64,000 nucleotides of DNA from Nocardioides campestrisoli (GCF_013624435.2 NZ_CP061768.1:2942001-3006000); one strand, 5' to 3'. Numbered from the stretch's first letter, positions 54,028-62,743 are shown. A program made the numbers and translations. The notes: generated by a model not told the origin, from the letters alone.

Positions 54028-54444
54028 TTAGGTGAGTCCTGTACCCCTACGCAGAGAGGTGCGCAGGCCGTCGACGAGCTCCGGGTGCAGCGCCGTGAGT
54101 TCCTCATCGAGGCGGCTGACGATGACGGCGACCTCGCCGAGGAGCGCCTCGCCTGCGCTGGTGACCGCAAGGCTCGAGGCCGACCCGGCATGCGCGGTGT
54201 CGTCACTGACGAGGCCGGCCTCGGCCAGTGAGGCGACGGCCGTGTGCGCGCTCTGCACCGTGATGCGTGAGCGCCGAGCGAGCTCGCTGAACGAGATCCC
54301 TGGGGTGCTCCGGATGTGGCCAAGAAGACCGTACTTCCGGGCGGTCAGCGTCAACGGTTTCAACGCATCGTTGAAGGCGGTCTCCCACTGCTTGCCTATC
54401 GCGAGCAGCGCGATCGTGGGGCTGAAGGGGGGCGGCGCCGTCAT
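54028..54444 (-). CDS. MarR-family transcription regulator
   Basis: 138-residue winged-helix regulator. The recognition region is ISFSELARRSRITVQSAHTAVASLAEAGLVSDD, followed by a wing and a C-terminal dimerisation helix. It is first in the minus-strand operon with two membrane proteins and a rhodanese, and probably controls them through the inverted repeat just downstream. The inducer is unknown. ATG lies 6 nt after TAGGCT. Confidence 0.9.
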   Translation of the reverse strand: MTAPPPFSPTIALLAIGKQWETAFNDALKPLTLTARKYGLLGHIRSTPGISFSELARRSRITVQSAHTAVASLAEAGLVSDDTAHAGSASSLAVTSAGEALLGEVAVIVSRLDEELTALHPELVDGLRTSLRRGTGLT

Positions 54445-54450
54445 GCCCGA

Positions 54451-54456
54451 AGCCTA
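54451..54456 (-). promoter_or_regulatory. -10 box of the MarR gene (leaderless type)
   Basis: TAGGCT on the minus strand, then TCGGGC and ATG. Confidence 0.6.
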
Positions 54457-54637
54457 GTCAGCACCGGACCTGGGATTCGGGCGGCGTTCGACGGCTCTCG
54501 GCCCACGCGACACTCTTGCCGAACGGAGCGCGGTGATGGCAGCCACGAGCGGACTTCCCGCAAGGTCGGGCCCGGATGAGCGACACCGCTACGCGGCGAA
54601 AAGGCGCTCTCCGGTCGTGATCGTGCCGAGGCAGATC

Positions 54638-54643
54638 TAAGGT
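54638..54643 (+). promoter_or_regulatory. -10 box of the YceH-VOC gene (leaderless type)
   Basis: TAAGGT, then CGTGAC and GTG at 54650. Confidence 0.5.
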
Positions 54644-54649
54644 CGTGAC

Positions 54650-55564
54650 GTGAGAGAGCTCCCCGTCCTCGATGCGACCGACCAGCGAATCCTCGGCAGC
54701 CTGCTGGAGAAGCAGACGACCGTGCCCGCCACCTATCCCCTCTCCGCGAAGGCGCTGGTGTCGGCGTGCAACCAGAGGAACAGCCGCGACCCCGTCACCG
54801 ACCTCGACCAGCAGACCGTCGAGCGGACCGCGAAGTCGCTCAAGGAACGCGGGCTGCTGCGGATCGTGTGGTCCGACACGGGGCGCCGGACACTGAAGTA
54901 CCACCAGATCCTCGACGAGCATCTCGCCCTCGAGCCCGACGAGCGAGCGCTGCTGACGGTGCTGCTGCTCCGCGGCCCGCAGGCGCCGGGTGAGCTGCGC
55001 ACCCGCACCGAGCGGTTGCACGGGTTCGCCGACCGGGGCCAGGTCGAGGAGTGCCTACGACGGATGGCGAGCCGCCCGCAACCGCTGGTGCGCGAGCTCG
55101 AGCGCTCGTCCGGCCAGCAGGATCCGCGCTGGATCCACCTCCTGGGCGCCGTGCCGGGGCAGACCTCAGGCGAAACCGACCCCACGGGGAGTGCCGACCC
55201 CTCGCGTATCCACGTCACACAGATCATCGCCGACCTCCACGTACCCGACCTCCCCGCCTCCAGGAGCTTCTACAGCGACTACCTCGGACTAGCCGAAGAA
55301 GAGTTCAACCTGGGCTGGGTGGCCCGCCACACGTCGCCGGCATCCAGAGCGACGCTCCAGGTGATGACCAGCGATGCCACCGCGCCCGTGGACCCCGTCG
55401 TCTCGGTCATGGTCGACGACGTCGAAGCCGCGTACCGCCAAGCACAGGAGCGTGGGTACGAGATCGTGCATCCCCTGACAACCGAGGCATGGGGCGTGAC
55501 CCGCTTCTTCGTCCGCGCTCCGGATGGCAACGTGCTCAACGTCGTCCAGCAGCACGCAGGCTGA
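54650..55564 (+). CDS. YceH (DUF480)-VOC domain fusion protein
   Basis: 304-residue protein with two parts. Residues 1 to about 155 are a YceH/DUF480 domain of paired winged helices: DATDQRILGSLLEKQTTVPA, YPLSAKALVSACNQRNSRDP and LKERGLLRIV, with the second repeat EPDERALLTVLLLRGPQAPGELR. Residues about 185-304 are a VOC (glyoxalase/bleomycin-resistance) module: IADLHVPDLPASRSFYSDYL and VSVMVDDVEAAYRQAQERGY, ending in PDGNVLNVVQQH. E. coli YceH is the first part only. The fusion may couple ligand sensing to DNA or protein binding. A remnant GrpB tail follows the stop. Confidence 0.88.
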   Translation: MRELPVLDATDQRILGSLLEKQTTVPATYPLSAKALVSACNQRNSRDPVTDLDQQTVERTAKSLKERGLLRIVWSDTGRRTLKYHQILDEHLALEPDERALLTVLLLRGPQAPGELRTRTERLHGFADRGQVEECLRRMASRPQPLVRELERSSGQQDPRWIHLLGAVPGQTSGETDPTGSADPSRIHVTQIIADLHVPDLPASRSFYSDYLGLAEEEFNLGWVARHTSPASRATLQVMTSDATAPVDPVVSVMVDDVEAAYRQAQERGYEIVHPLTTEAWGVTRFFVRAPDGNVLNVVQQHAG

Positions 55565-55581
55565 GGGTCTTGGTCATCCGC

Positions 55582-55626
55582 GGCAAGACCCAGGTGGTCA
55601 CCGAGATCATGTCTCGAGCGCGTTAG
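55582..55626 (+). pseudogene. C-terminal remnant of a second GrpB gene
   Basis: Codons for GKTQVVTEIMSRAR and a TAG stop, matching the end of the GrpB gene at 46158-46706 (AKTQVITEILSRGR). The DNA match also continues about 15 bp past the stop. No other part of a GrpB gene is present; the match begins abruptly 18 nt after the YceH-VOC stop. This is the scar of a deletion. Confidence 0.7.
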
Positions 55627-55667
55627 CGGGCGATCGCGACCACGGGCGGAGGAACGGCGTACGGCCG

Positions 55668-56678
55668 TCAGCGTGTCAACGCCTCGCGCTGCGCAGCCAC
55701 GATCGCGGCAGCCGCCGCCCGCGCGTCCCGCGCGAGGTACGGGATCCCCAGGAACCCGTGCGGCATCCGGTGGAACTCCTCCACCCGCACCGGGACACCC
55801 GCGGCGGCGAGCCGCTCGGCGTACCGCAGGCCGCTGTCGCGCAGGGGATCCCGTCCGGCCAGCACCACCGTCGCGGGCGGGAGCCCGGAGAGGTCCGGGG
55901 CAAGGATCGGCGAGAGCCGCCAGTCCTCCGGGTCGGCGCCGTCGTCGACGTAGTGGCCGTGGAAGACCTCCAGGTCCTCGTTGCTCAGCACCACCGCGAG
56001 CGTGTTCTCCCTGTAGGAGCGGTCCTCCTTGAGCCGCTCGGTCAGGTCGGTGGCCGGGTAGATCAGCGTCTGGTGCCGGATCGGCGGGCCGCCGGCGTCC
56101 CGGGCGAGCAGGGAGGTGACAGCGGTCAGGTTGCCGCCGGCACTGTCGCCCATCACCGCCAGCCGCTCGGGGTCCGCGCCGAGCTCTCGCGCCTGCTCGG
56201 AGGTCCACTCCAGCGCCGCCCAGCAGTCCTCGACCGCGGCCGGGAACCGGTGGGTCGGCGCGAGTCGGTAGTCGACCGCCACCACGACGGCCCCCACGCC
56301 GGCGCTGACCCGGCCGTGCAGCCAGTCGCCCTGGCGGGCGCTGCCCAGCGAGAACCCCCCGCCGTGGAAGGCGACGACCACGGGCAGCGTCCCGGTGACT
56401 CCGCGAGGCCGGTAGATCCGCAGCGGCAGGTCGCCCTGGGGACCGGGCAGCGAGGCGCGCTCCACGTGCACGTTGCGCGGGCGCCGTCCGAGCACCAGGT
56501 CCGCTGGCCCGACCTCGGGAAGCGCCAGCTGCTGCAGCCGGGCCAGCGCGGCCTCGTCCATGTGCGCCACCGAGAAGGCCCTCCCCCGGCGCATCACCGC
56601 ACCCACGAACCGGACCCCGAGCGGCATCCGTGGCTGGTGCGGGGATCGAGGGGCGGCGGGCGGCAGGTTGTCGTCCAT
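55668..56678 (-). CDS. HSL-type alpha/beta-hydrolase (esterase)
   Basis: 336-residue esterase of the hormone-sensitive-lipase family. The oxyanion motif is VVAFHGGGFSLGS, the nucleophile is in VMGDSAGGNLTAV, the acid is in AGRDPLRDSGLRYAE and the base is in HRMPHGFLGIP; all of the catalytic triad is therefore present. An N-terminal cap helix precedes. It is cytosolic, with no signal peptide. It probably acts on short acyl esters. The GTG/ATG choice is the ATG giving DDNLPPAAP, with GGGGAC just upstream. Confidence 0.92.
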   Translation of the reverse strand: MDDNLPPAAPRSPHQPRMPLGVRFVGAVMRRGRAFSVAHMDEAALARLQQLALPEVGPADLVLGRRPRNVHVERASLPGPQGDLPLRIYRPRGVTGTLPVVVAFHGGGFSLGSARQGDWLHGRVSAGVGAVVVAVDYRLAPTHRFPAAVEDCWAALEWTSEQARELGADPERLAVMGDSAGGNLTAVTSLLARDAGGPPIRHQTLIYPATDLTERLKEDRSYRENTLAVVLSNEDLEVFHGHYVDDGADPEDWRLSPILAPDLSGLPPATVVLAGRDPLRDSGLRYAERLAAAGVPVRVEEFHRMPHGFLGIPYLARDARAAAAAIVAAQREALTR

Positions 56679-56725
56679 GTCCCCATGCTGCCGGGGCCGG
56701 ACAAGGACGAGGCCGCGTGCCAGGC

Positions 56726-57937
56726 TCAGGCGAGCAGCTGGTGCCCCAGCCACTCCCCCTCGCCGAAACCGGGCAGGATCGCGAACTCCGCCGACCCGAC
56801 CGCGGTGGTCCACTCGTTGAGCGCGTCGGCGGCGTCCATCATCTGCTGGATCGGCACGAACTGCCCGGTCAGGTTGCGCTGGAAGCTCTGGAAGATCAGT
56901 CCGGTCTCCGACTCGCCCCCGGCACCCACCAGCTCGTAGTTCGCCCCCTTGCGGAAGAGCCGTCGCCCGCCGTTGGTGGACGGGTGCGTACGCCGCGCGT
57001 GCGCCTCCTCGGCGATCACCCAGCGACCGTCCTTGCGGGCGGCGAGGTCGACGTCGGAGAGCTCCGTGCCCCCGGTCAGCGGGGCGCCGTCGTCGAGCCG
57101 CCGACCCACCGACTCCTCCTGCTCGGCCCGGGTCAGCTCGTCCCAGGTCGGCAGGTCCATCCGGATCCGCCGGACCACCAGGGTGGTGCCCCCGGCCCAA
57201 GGACCGCGGTCGATCCACACCGTGGTGTCGAACAGGTCGGTGCCAGGCTTCGGGTTGGCCGAGCCGTCGACCTGGCCGAACAGGTTGCGCCCGGTCTGCG
57301 GCCGCCCCTGCTCGTCCCGGCCGCGCCAGGCGCCCTGCTGCCGCCACCGCAGGGTGGCGAAGGGGCGCGCGTCGGCGACCAGCCGGCGTACGGCGTGCCC
57401 GACGGTGGTCGCGTCCGCCCCGCAGACCAGGAGCAGCAGGTCGCCGCCGGTCCACTCCTCCTGGAGCCGGTCGTGCTTCATCGCCGGCACCCGGGCGAAC
57501 CCGTCGGGCGCGGCGATCCCCCACTCCTCCCCGACCAGGCCCGGGCCCAGCCCGACGGTGACGGTGAGGTCGGCGACCGCGGCCAGCCACGGTGCGGTGT
57601 CGCCCGGAGTGCCCCGGCCCGCGGCCAGGGACTCCACGTCGCCGGTCCAGACCCGCATCAGCCGCGCCAGCGACTCCCGGTCCCGGCTGCGCTTCAGCTC
57701 CGGGCGCAGGTCGAGCGCGACCACCTCGGTGACCGCGGTCGGGTGGGCGGCGACGCCCGGCTGGTGCACGCCGTACGGCGAGACCACCCGCGGCAGCGCC
57801 TCGGAACGGGCGGGCTTGGCCGGTGTCTCCTCCAGCGCCTGGGCGCCCACGACCCCGGCGCCGGCACCGGCTGCGGCGCCCGCCACGGCCGTGCCGACGT
57901 AGCCCAGCAGGCGACGCCGGCCGAGCGAGGGGTTCAC
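56726..57937 (-). CDS. Tat-exported Dyp-type peroxidase (EfeB-like)
   Basis: 403-residue heme peroxidase. The N terminus LGRRRLLGYVGTAVAGAAAG is a twin-arginine signal, so the folded, heme-loaded enzyme is exported. The distal GxxDG motif is GQVDGSAN at 221-228; the proximal heme ligand is probably His313 in EEAHARRTHPS. Family members decolour dyes, or, as EfeB, take iron from heme. The GTG start overlaps the stop of the copper chaperone gene (GTGA), so the two are made together in the envelope. No EfeU or EfeO gene is next to it. Confidence 0.93.
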   Translation of the reverse strand: MNPSLGRRRLLGYVGTAVAGAAAGAGAGVVGAQALEETPAKPARSEALPRVVSPYGVHQPGVAAHPTAVTEVVALDLRPELKRSRDRESLARLMRVWTGDVESLAAGRGTPGDTAPWLAAVADLTVTVGLGPGLVGEEWGIAAPDGFARVPAMKHDRLQEEWTGGDLLLLVCGADATTVGHAVRRLVADARPFATLRWRQQGAWRGRDEQGRPQTGRNLFGQVDGSANPKPGTDLFDTTVWIDRGPWAGGTTLVVRRIRMDLPTWDELTRAEQEESVGRRLDDGAPLTGGTELSDVDLAARKDGRWVIAEEAHARRTHPSTNGGRRLFRKGANYELVGAGGESETGLIFQSFQRNLTGQFVPIQQMMDAADALNEWTTAVGSAEFAILPGFGEGEWLGHQLLA

Positions 57938-58584
57938 GGCTGCTCGTCCCCCGCGCCGCCCTTGGTGCCGTGCTTGCTGCCGTCCTTCGTCCCGCCCTCG
58001 TCGGCGTGGTCGTCGTCGCCGTGGTCGTGGGAGTCGTGGTCGTGGTAGTGCCCGGCCTCCTCGGTGAACTCCTTCACCGGGGCGGTCACGGTGACCTCCG
58101 AGCCGTCGGAGAGCTCGAGCACCAGCTCGACCTCGTCGCCGGCGGCCAGCTCGCCGTCGAGCTCCATCAGCATCACGTGGTGGCCGCCGGGCTGCAGCAG
58201 CTGTCCGCGGCCGGGCTCGAGGACCAGCTCATCGATCTTGCGCATCCCCATCTCGCCGTCGACCGCGGCCATCTCGTGCAGCTCGGCGCGACCGGCGAAC
58301 TCCGCGGAGGCACCGGTGAGCGTGACGGCCTCGTCGCCGTCGTTGTCGAGCGTCATGAACGCCGCGGTCATGGTGGCGTCCTCGCTGCCGATGGTGGCCC
58401 GGACCCAGGGGTCGGTGACGACCAGGGAGTCGGCAGCCTCGGCGCTGCCCCCCGACTCCGCGGAGTCGGCGGAGTCCTCGCCGCAGGCGACCAGCCCGGT
58501 GCCCAGCAGCAGCGCCAGGGCGATGGCCGGGACGGACGAACGGAGACGGGGACGGCGGGTGGTGCAGGTGGGCAGGTGCTTCAT
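57934..58584 (-). CDS. PCu(A)C copper chaperone lipoprotein
   Basis: 216-residue exported lipoprotein (lipobox LLGTGLVAC, Cys34 the anchor). The PCu(A)C domain carries the copper site: His in AELHEMAAVDG, Met in GEMGMRK and His/Met in GGHHVMLMEL, matching H(M)x10Mx21HxM in order. The C-terminal tail is His/Asp-rich (GHYHDHDSHDHGDDD), a second possible copper store. Such chaperones load copper into cytochrome oxidase or other oxidases. GAGGAG precedes ATG. Its stop overlaps the Dyp peroxidase start, and a membrane protein gene lies upstream. Confidence 0.93.
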   Translation of the reverse strand: MKHLPTCTTRRPRLRSSVPAIALALLLGTGLVACGEDSADSAESGGSAEAADSLVVTDPWVRATIGSEDATMTAAFMTLDNDGDEAVTLTGASAEFAGRAELHEMAAVDGEMGMRKIDELVLEPGRGQLLQPGGHHVMLMELDGELAAGDEVELVLELSDGSEVTVTAPVKEFTEEAGHYHDHDSHDHGDDDHADEGGTKDGSKHGTKGGAGDEQP

Positions 58585-58682
58585 CGGGACTTCTCCTCGC
58601 GACTGCGGGGTGGACGGGGTGGCGGCCCGACCGGGGACGGCCGGGTGTGCGGGCGTGCCCGCCGACCCCGTCGCTTGCGGGG

Positions 58683-59426
58683 TCAGGCGGCGAGCGCCAG
58701 CGGCGGACCGCGCCGTCGCCGGGAGTCCAGGTGCACCACCTGCGGACCGCACACCTGCGCCGTCTCGGCGGGCAGCGCGGCGCACGCCAGCCGGACGCCC
58801 CGGCGTACGGCGTCGGCGACCAGCACCAGTCCGGCGGCGGCGACCGCCACCCGGGCGCGGGCCGAGACGGCGAGCAGGAGGCGCCACAGGGCACCCTCCC
58901 CCACGGCGAGGAAGAGACCGAGCGCGACGGCGCCACCCACGTGGGCCAGCAGCATCAGCGGCCCCTGGGCGACCAGGTGGTCGACCTGGTGGCTCAGCCA
59001 GCCGGTCGGGGCGCTGAGGCCGGCGCCGTCACCGGTCTGTGCGCCGTACGTCGCGGTGTAGTGGTCGAGCAGGTTGCCGGTGCGCGGGGTCCCGGCCGGG
59101 ACGGGGGCGATCGGCACGACGACGTCGGCGGCGGATCCGTCCTGGCCGCGGTGGCCGGCGAGCGTGGACAGAAGTCCGTGGGCCAGCGTCTGGCCGGCGA
59201 CCACCATCGCCACCAGCGGCCCCGCGCTCCGGCGCACGGTCAGCAGCCGGGAGGCGACGAGCACGGCGCCCGCGAGCAGCAGCGCGGTGAGCACCGGGTG
59301 CGGCAGCAGGCCGCCGCCGGCGAGGTGGGAGACGGTGCCGGTGGCGAAGACCGCACCGCCGAGCACCGCCGACCTGCCCCAGAGCACCAGGCGGCTCGGG
59401 GCCGGCACGAGTGCGGTGGCCTCCAC
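58683..59426 (-). CDS. Hypothetical polytopic membrane protein beside the copper genes
   Basis: 247-residue protein with about five hydrophobic segments, including AVLGGAVFATGTVSHLAGG and LLLAHVGGAVALGLFLAVG. His residues in SHLAGGGLLPH, AHGLLS and SHQVDHLVAQ lie in or near helices and could bind copper, but that is inferred. No family is recognised with certainty. GTG at 59426 is preferred over longer readings because TACGCT lies 7 nt upstream. It sits just upstream of the copper chaperone on the same strand. Confidence 0.65.
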   Translation of the reverse strand: MEATALVPAPSRLVLWGRSAVLGGAVFATGTVSHLAGGGLLPHPVLTALLLAGAVLVASRLLTVRRSAGPLVAMVVAGQTLAHGLLSTLAGHRGQDGSAADVVVPIAPVPAGTPRTGNLLDHYTATYGAQTGDGAGLSAPTGWLSHQVDHLVAQGPLMLLAHVGGAVALGLFLAVGEGALWRLLLAVSARARVAVAAAGLVLVADAVRRGVRLACAALPAETAQVCGPQVVHLDSRRRRGPPLALAA

Positions 59427-59433
59427 GGGGGTC

Positions 59434-59439
59434 AGCGTA
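59434..59439 (-). promoter_or_regulatory. -10 box of the membrane protein gene (leaderless type)
   Basis: TACGCT on the minus strand, 7 nt before GTG 59426. Confidence 0.5.
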
Positions 59440-59514
59440 GCGGCGTCGCCCCGCACGTGAGGCACCGCCGGGAGCGCCGTGCGGGGCATCACACGCACGC
59501 CGGCCCCCGGGCGC

Positions 59515-60078
59515 TCAGGTGCGCTTGAGCACCTCGGTGACCGCGTCCCGGGTCCGGTCGACCAGCGAGGCGATCGGGCCCGCCATCAGGTTCGTGGTCA
59601 TCGAGCTGCCGACCCACGGGTGCGGGTGGGTCGGGGCCAGGGCGGAGGCCACCTTGGCCGCGGTCGCCATCCGCTGCAGCTGCTGGGGGTCGGTGTCGGC
59701 GCGCAGCAGCGGGAACTCCTCGCGCTCCTCGGCGTCGGCGTGCGCGAGGACGGCCTGCTCCAGGGCGGCCAGCCCCGGCGCGAATCCGGGGTCGTCGACC
59801 GCCATCCCGTCGAGCTGGGCGAGCAGCTTCTTGGACTCGGTCTCCTCCTCCAGCCGGGCATCGACCACGTCGTTGCCGCCCTCGGACATCCGCACCCACG
59901 GGTGGGTGATCAGCTCCTCGGCGGTCTCGTGCACGGCCAGCAGCCGACGGAGCCGCTCGAAGTTGTCCTGCTGCTCGGTCCCGCTGGTGGTACGCACGGC
60001 AGCGAACAGCGCGCGGATCTGCTGGTGCTGCTCCTCCAGCAGGCTGACGACGTCCGGAGCATCGGCGGTGGTGGCCAC
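59515..60078 (-). CDS. Hemerythrin (HHE) domain protein
   Basis: 187-residue helical protein of the HHE cation-binding family. Metal-ligand candidates follow the usual spacing: LLEEQHQQIRALF, AVHETAEELITHPW, and LAHADAEEREEFPLL. It may bind a diiron centre and sense oxygen or NO. The GTG giving ATTADAPDVVSLLEEQH is chosen as start, since the domain begins right after it and GAGAGGA lies just upstream; longer readings add an unrelated leader. No operon link is visible. Confidence 0.88.
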   Translation of the reverse strand: MATTADAPDVVSLLEEQHQQIRALFAAVRTTSGTEQQDNFERLRRLLAVHETAEELITHPWVRMSEGGNDVVDARLEEETESKKLLAQLDGMAVDDPGFAPGLAALEQAVLAHADAEEREEFPLLRADTDPQQLQRMATAAKVASALAPTHPHPWVGSSMTTNLMAGPIASLVDRTRDAVTEVLKRT

Positions 60079-60177
60079 GGCGGGGTCCTCTCTCGCGGGT
60101 GGGATCGCGTCCGCGCCGTACCCATCGCCGAAGGCCACTACGCGGTCTGTGACCAGGGCCACGGGGGGCCGCTCGGC

Positions 60178-60903
60178 TCAGGCGGACGAGGCGACGGCGG
60201 CCAGCGCGTGCAGCTCGCCCTGGTACGCCGCGTACCGCTCCCGCGCCCGCGCAGCCGGCCAGTCGGGCGGCAGCAGCTCGTCGGGGAGCAGCGGGTCCTC
60301 GGCCAGCAGCCGGACCAGGCGCGCGGCGACGGCCAGCCGGTGCGCCGGCTCGGCGGTCGCCTCCAGCAGAGCGAGCGTCGCGCGGGTCGCCACGGACCAG
60401 CCCTCCAGGTCCCACAGCCGCGCCGCGAGCGCGACCGGGTCGTCGGCGGGAGTGGCCCGGAACTCCTCGAGCCGCTCGACCTCGGAGGTGGGCGCGGGGC
60501 GGGCCAGGTTGGCCGGCCGGGTCCACACCCCCTCGCGCAGCTCGGCCAGCCGGGCTGCGGCGAGCAGCGTCCGGGTCGCCGCCCGGGCCTTGCTGGTGCG
60601 GCCGGTCGCGGTGACCACCACCAGCTCCCAGCTGCCGTCCCAGGCGCGCACGGAGTCCCGTTCCTCCTGGTGGCGTCGGCGGGTCAGCAGCCGCTCGCCC
60701 AGCCGGTACGTCGTCCCCTCGCGGCGCAGCTCGCCAGCACCGACCGCCCGGCTCAACGCCACCCGCGCGGTCGGCTCGCCGATCCCCAGGTGGGCGGCGA
60801 CCGCGACCAGCTGCGCGGCGCTGAGCCCCTCGGCGGGTGCGCCCAGCAGCAGGCTGAGCAGCGCCGAGCGCGCGGAGAGCGGCTTCGGCAGGTCCTCGCT
60901 CAC
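60178..60903 (-). CDS. PaaX-family transcription regulator
   Basis: 241-residue regulator related to PaaX, the phenylacetyl-CoA-responsive repressor. The N-terminal winged helix is LSAAQLVAVAAHLGIGEPTARVALSRAVGAGELRREG, followed by the central PaaX domain (WELVVVTATGRT) and the C-terminal PaaX-C part with the conserved PLLPDELLPPDWP. It is divergent from the acyl-CoA dehydrogenase gene, a common arrangement, so it may control it. A GGGGAGGGG stretch precedes GTG. Confidence 0.92.
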   Translation of the reverse strand: MSEDLPKPLSARSALLSLLLGAPAEGLSAAQLVAVAAHLGIGEPTARVALSRAVGAGELRREGTTYRLGERLLTRRRHQEERDSVRAWDGSWELVVVTATGRTSKARAATRTLLAAARLAELREGVWTRPANLARPAPTSEVERLEEFRATPADDPVALAARLWDLEGWSVATRATLALLEATAEPAHRLAVAARLVRLLAEDPLLPDELLPPDWPAARARERYAAYQGELHALAAVASSA

Positions 60904-60950
60904 GCCGTCCCCTCCCCTCGGTCCTCTGCGCCGGAACCTCTGGTCACGAC

Positions 60951-60968
60951 CTTACAAAAGAACTTACA
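60951..60968. promoter_or_regulatory. Direct repeat in the PaaX/acyl-CoA dehydrogenase gap
   Basis: CTTACA at 60951-60956 and again at 60963-60968, 12 bp apart (about one helical turn), in an AT-richer spot of the 107-bp divergent gap. A plausible regulator site for the PaaX-like protein, but without further support. Confidence 0.4.
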
Positions 60969-61010
60969 CTCGACCGCAGAAGCGTAATGCGAGGGACCCG
61001 GAGGAACGAG

Positions 61011-62636
61011 ATGGCAGCCACGCACGAGGTCACCAACCAGGTGCCGCCCCTGGAGGGGCACGACACCAGCGCGGACCCGGCCCTGCGCGAGGGCGTCGAA
61101 CGCGAGGGCGCCGGCTGGGCCCTCCCGGAGATCAGCGCGCTGGGGCGCCTGGCCGGCACCGCCGAGGCCCAGGAGCTGGGCCGGCTCGCGGAGCGCCACT
61201 CCCCCGTCCTGCACACCCACGACCGGTACGGCCGCCGGGTCGACGAGGTGGTCTACGACCCCAGCTACCACCAGCTGATGCGCACCGCGGTGGAGCACGG
61301 CCTGCACGCCGCCCCCTGGGGCGACGACCGGCCGGGCGCGCACGTGGCCCGGGCCGCGAAGTTCGCGGTGTGGAACGTGGATGCGGGCCACGGCTGCCCG
61401 ATCTCGATGACCTACGCCGTGGTGCCCGCGCTGCGCGAGAGCCCGCAGCTGGCCGCGACGTTCGAGCCGCTGCTGACCACCCGGACCTACGACCCTGTGC
61501 TGCGCGACCCCGCCACCAAGGGCGGGCTGATCGCCGGCATGTCGATGACCGAGAAGCAGGGCGGCTCCGACGTCCGGGCCAACACCACGACCGCCACCCC
61601 GCAGGCCGACGGCACGCACCGACTGGTCGGCCACAAGTGGTTCACCAGCGCCCCGATGTCCGACTTCTTCCTCACCCTGGCCCAGGCGCCGGGCGGCCTC
61701 TCCTGCTTCCTGGTGCCGCGGGTGCTGCCCGGCGGCGAGCCCAACGCGATGAGGCTGATGCGGCTCAAGGACAAGCTGGGCAACCGCTCCAACGCCTCCT
61801 CGGAGATCGAGTACGACGACGCGGTCGGCTGGCTCGTCGGCGAGGAGGGACGGGGCGTGCGCACCATCGTGGAGATGGTCAACATGACCCGGCTCGACTG
61901 CGTGATCGGCTCGGGGACGGCGATGCGCAACGCGCTGGTCCGCGCCACCCACCACGCCCGGCACCGCTCGGCGTTCGGCCGCTCCCTGCTGGAGCAGCCG
62001 CTGATGCGCAACGTGCTCGCCGACCTGGCGGTGGAGTCCGAGGCCGCGACCACCGTGATGACCCGGCTCGCCGGGGCCACCGACCGGGCGGTGCGCGGCG
62101 ACGAGGGCGAGGCGGCCCTGCGTCGGCTGGGACTGGCGGTGACGAAGTACCTGGTGTGCAAGCGCGCACCGATGGCGGTCGGCGAGGCGCTGGAGTGCCT
62201 GGGCGGCAACGGCTACATCGAGGACTTCGACCTGGCCCGGCTCTACCGGGAGGCGCCGCTGCTCTCGATCTGGGAGGGCTCGGGCAACGTCGCGGCGCTG
62301 GACGCCCTGCGGGCGATGGCCCGGGAGCCGCACACCGTCGAGGCGTACTTCGCCGAGGTCGAGCAGGCAGCCGGGGTCGACTCCCGGTACGACGACGCGC
62401 TGGGCCGCTTGAAGAAGGAGCTCTCCTCCCCCGACGACCTCGAGCTGCGCGCCCGCCGAGTGGTCGAGCAGCTCGCGCTGGTCCTGCAGGGCTCGCTGCT
62501 GCTGCGGCACGCGCCGACGGCCGTGGCGGACGCCTTCTGTGCCAGCCGGCTGGACCGCGACTGGGGACACGCCTTCGGCACCCTGCCCCCCGGGCTGGAC
62601 CTGGACGCCGTCCTGGCCCGGGCCATGCCTGCGTGA
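61011..62636 (+). CDS. Acyl-CoA dehydrogenase family protein, AidB-like
   Basis: 541-residue FAD enzyme of the AidB branch (adaptive response to alkylation in E. coli, isovaleryl-CoA dehydrogenase-like). MSMTEKQGGSDVRANTT is the AidB signature, VGHKWFTSAPMSDFFL follows, and ECLGGNGYIEDFDLARLYREAPLLSIWEGSGNV is the flavin-binding end. Length matches AidB (541 in E. coli). GGAGGAACGAG precedes ATG, which is chosen over an ATG 8 codons upstream. It is divergent from the PaaX-like gene. Whether it acts on acyl-CoA or protects DNA is open. Confidence 0.94.
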   Translation: MAATHEVTNQVPPLEGHDTSADPALREGVEREGAGWALPEISALGRLAGTAEAQELGRLAERHSPVLHTHDRYGRRVDEVVYDPSYHQLMRTAVEHGLHAAPWGDDRPGAHVARAAKFAVWNVDAGHGCPISMTYAVVPALRESPQLAATFEPLLTTRTYDPVLRDPATKGGLIAGMSMTEKQGGSDVRANTTTATPQADGTHRLVGHKWFTSAPMSDFFLTLAQAPGGLSCFLVPRVLPGGEPNAMRLMRLKDKLGNRSNASSEIEYDDAVGWLVGEEGRGVRTIVEMVNMTRLDCVIGSGTAMRNALVRATHHARHRSAFGRSLLEQPLMRNVLADLAVESEAATTVMTRLAGATDRAVRGDEGEAALRRLGLAVTKYLVCKRAPMAVGEALECLGGNGYIEDFDLARLYREAPLLSIWEGSGNVAALDALRAMAREPHTVEAYFAEVEQAAGVDSRYDDALGRLKKELSSPDDLELRARRVVEQLALVLQGSLLLRHAPTAVADAFCASRLDRDWGHAFGTLPPGLDLDAVLARAMPA

Positions 62637-62716
62637 GACGCCCGAACGACCCGAACGTGACCTTTCCCCAGGCACCGGCGTTGAGCCTGGTGGGTCGAAG
62701 GTCGCACCATCGCCGG

Positions 62717-62743
62717 GACCCCGGTCATCTGCAGATCGGGGTC
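62717..62743. terminator. Hairpin after the AidB-like gene
   Basis: Arms GACCCCG and CGGGGTC (7 bp) surround a 13-nt loop that itself contains the palindrome ATCTGCAGAT. It starts 80 nt after the stop codon in the 267-bp gap to the aldo/keto reductase gene. Confidence 0.45.
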
